This document shows positions 11,735-11,818 of a stretch of DNA of 11,818 bases, in pieces. The stretch is from Acidocella sp. GTDB lineage: Bacteria > Pseudomonadota > Alphaproteobacteria > Acetobacterales > Acetobacteraceae. Under the pieces are notes generated by a model. It was not told the DNA's origin, ran no database searches, and worked only from the letters and a program-made list of their open reading frames with translations. A program made the position numbers and the translations under genes. Positions within the stretch are counted from its first letter, which is position 1, and each line of letters starts with the position of its first letter. The DNA lies in NCBI GenBank assembly GCA_029077775.1, contig JAQNCU010000057.1:1-11818 (forward strand). The letters are read 5' to 3'.

Positions 11735-11765
11735 CGGAATCATTCCCATTCAATTGTGCCGGGGG
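11735..11765. other. Probable attachment site at the 3' end of guaA
   Basis: Integrases of guaA-targeting islands recombine in the last bases of guaA, and the integrase control region ends a few bases from the guaA stop. The core crossover should therefore lie at or near 11735-11765, including the stop codon. The second copy that would prove it is not in this window. Confidence 0.4.
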
Positions 11766-11818
11766 GTTTGCTGGTGATGTCGTATGTTACGCGGTTGATG
11801 CCGCGCACTTCATTGACG
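11740..11818 (-). CDS. guaA: GMP synthase (glutamine-hydrolysing), C-terminal end only
   Basis: The last 25 codons and the stop (complement of 11740-11742) of a gene running in from the right edge. They read VNEVRGINRVTYDITSKPPG then TIEWE, the near-invariant C-terminus of GuaA, which lies in the dimerisation domain. GuaA converts XMP to GMP in the cytoplasm using glutamine and ATP. The reading frame is intact to the stop, so integration has kept or restored the normal C-terminus. This is host chromosome and marks one boundary of the element. The rest of the gene lies outside the window. Confidence 0.94.
   Translation of the reverse strand, partial: VNEVRGINRVTYDITSKPPGTIEWE

Larger units (their letters stand above)
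11433..11739. other. Attachment/control region between integrase and guaA
   Basis: These 307 bases carry no supported gene. They contain four ATACCAT sites, a 12-bp inverted repeat, six TGCCA sites that are mostly 10 bp apart, and the guaA-side terminator. Such dense short repeats beside an integrase are what arm-type integrase or excisionase sites look like. The integrase promoter must also lie here; I could not settle on a convincing -35/-10 pair. Confidence 0.7.

Noticed and set aside
11433..11739. tRNA gene as the integration target
   Set aside because: No cloverleaf or tRNA-type conserved loops are visible. The adjacent target is clearly the guaA 3' end.

Overview
The window is the chromosomal end of an integrative, conjugation-related element. 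Its right edge (11740-11818, minus strand) is the 3' end of guaA, encoding the conserved C-terminus of GMP synthase. The guaA 3' end is a known hotspot for genomic islands. The guaA residues, the IncP/IncQ-type plasmid genes and the AGGAGG-type ribosome sites suggest a beta- or gammaproteobacterial host, but the genus cannot be named from this stretch.

Layout from left to right. 1-418 holds the end of an unidentified gene, apparently interrupted by a TGA, and a 79-residue hypothetical gene. 419-742 holds 22-bp iteron-like repeats: three in tandem plus one inverted copy. 743-3141 (minus) is traJ-traI, an RP4-like relaxosome pair with a 4-base overlap. 3142-3546 is an RP4/IncP-type oriT with a recognisable nic site, followed by eight exact 10-bp-phased TTGC units and a promoter whose -10 lies inside a palindromic operator. 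3547-6862 (plus) is a tight operon: a Ti-plasmid TraC-like small protein, an unknown, trbJ, a trbK-like gene, trbL and a small membrane protein, closed by a strong terminator. 6912-7224 looks like a replication origin, with several hairpins and three 22-bp GC-rich iterons. 7138-9124 (minus) is alpA-repA-repC, in which RepA and RepC closely resemble the helicase and initiator of IncQ plasmid RSF1010. 9208-10221 (plus) is a divergent gene for a Cys/His plus helix-turn-helix protein. 10227-11432 (minus) is a P4/DUF4102-type tyrosine integrase. 11433-11739 is a repeat-rich attachment/control region next to guaA.

The combined picture is a mosaic: IncP-type DNA processing and part of an IncP-type mating apparatus, IncQ-type replication genes with a candidate origin, and a guaA-targeting integrase. 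The inferred cycle is excision by the integrase (with AlpA as possible regulator or directionality factor), IncQ-like replication of the excised circle, and nicking at oriT by TraI/TraJ. Three expected parts are missing here: the other trb genes and the coupling protein, the RepB-type primase that IncQ replication normally needs, and the far attachment site. They may lie beyond the left edge.

The most unusual features are the helically phased 10-bp arrays (TTGC at oriT, TGCCA beside guaA), iterons inside the coding 3' end of repC, the shared C-terminal motif of TrbJ and its neighbour, and the two separate 22-bp repeat sets.
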